NCBI RefSeq assembly: GCF_902362185.1
Contig: NC_044495.1
Location: 9,084,211 to 9,148,210, forward strand
Source: Chanos chanos
Taxonomy: Eukaryota > Chordata > Actinopteri > Gonorynchiformes > Chanidae
Length of the DNA stretch: 64,000 nucleotides
Direction: 5' to 3'
Shown here: positions 63,557 through 64,000 of the stretch, in pieces
Numbering within the stretch: position 1 is the first letter of the stretch
How the letters are laid out: every line of letters starts with the position of its first letter
The notes under the pieces: model-generated
The model's database searches: none
What the model saw: only the letters and a program-made list of their open reading frames with translations
What the model was told of the DNA's origin: nothing
Made by a program: the position numbers and the translations under genes

Positions 63557-64000
63557 ACAACAACAACAACAAAAAAGAAATTATGATCATTTGGGGTTAG
63601 GAGGTGTAAGAAGCCCATTGTGGCTTGGTGTTAAACATAAGAGCAGGACAATTAACAAAAGAATGTTCTGAGACTGAAAAATGTCCAAAATGAACAATCA
63701 CACTCCACAAGACAGAACGCTTTCACACGGAGCAAGGTCAAGAGTGAAATATTTTTTCAGTCCCAAACAAAATGACTTATTTTAAACTCATTGAACAAAA
63801 AGTACACACTGGTACACAGATATGCACTTGGTCTGTAAATGGAAGGTTTGGAGAGAGACTCACCAATATGACTCTGCTCTATTCATCTTTATCTTAAGTA
63901 TCAAAAATATTAAACAAAAAAAAAGAAAAAACCTCCGACGGTTAATTCTTCCAAATACCCCAATGTCGAAATCTCTAAATTTGTAAGTTTTAAACATGGT

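Larger units (their letters stand above)
60787..64000 (-). other. ralgapa1 intron (runs off the window), purine-rich
   Basis: No other certain exon was found. On the plus strand the intron is loaded with purine tracts: (GA)n at 61783-61802, 62123-62158 and 63004-63110, (GAAA)n at 63525-63556, (AC)n at 62420-62442 and 62769-62814, and CT at 62399-62416. In the transcript sense the GA tracts are long pyrimidine runs. A possible cassette exon is listed separately. Confidence 0.65.

Overview
This is vertebrate nuclear DNA, almost certainly from a ray-finned (teleost) fish. Every gene is split by GT-AG introns. Simple repeats ((CA)n, (CT)n, (GA)n, poly-A) are dense. One intron carries a LINE tail of a kind common in fish. 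The encoded proteins align with human ones from my memory of those sequences. I could not fix the species. I see no bacterial, viral or CRISPR-like content.

Layout, left to right. 3-14386 (+): mia2 (TALI/cTAGE5), 26 exons, 5' end outside the window, with an internal promoter for the short cTAGE5-type form. 15.4-15.9 kb: a ten-copy 51-bp minisatellite between convergent 3' ends. 20959-23691 (-): fbxo33. 24432-26449 (+): fam177a1, head to head with fbxo33. 27375-31223 (-): ppp2r3c, 13 exons including one GC-AG intron. 31915-41266 (+): prorp, the mitochondrial protein-only RNase P nuclease, head to head with ppp2r3c. 41831-44238 (+): psma6. 46567-48597 (-): nfkbia. 48.6-55.4 kb: regulatory desert. 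55441-57075 (+): insm2, a single-exon zinc-finger gene. 58.3-64 kb (-): 3' end of ralgapa1 (last coding exon, probable 3' UTR, and an intron running off the window).

The block fam177a1-ppp2r3c-prorp-psma6-nfkbia-insm2-ralgapa1 keeps the order I recall for human 14q13. mia2-fbxo33 is the pair known from human 14q21. The genes do not form a pathway. They cover ER export (mia2), ubiquitin ligase (fbxo33), phosphatase regulation (ppp2r3c), mitochondrial tRNA processing (prorp), proteasome (psma6), NF-kB inhibition (nfkbia), neuroendocrine transcription (insm2) and Ral GTPase control (ralgapa1). A functional link does exist between psma6 and nfkbia: the proteasome destroys phosphorylated IkB-alpha.

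Most notable observations: an 80-bp ungapped echo of fbxo33 exon 1 inside a fam177a1 intron; a non-canonical GC-AG intron in ppp2r3c; an in-exon duplication and degenerate Trp/Gly repeats in the mia2 luminal domain; a likely alternative cassette exon of ralgapa1 that would switch the C-terminus; and kB sites in the promoter and first intron of nfkbia. I found no undescribed biological system. Exon boundaries were set by hand from splice signals plus reading phase, and all complete gene models close in frame.
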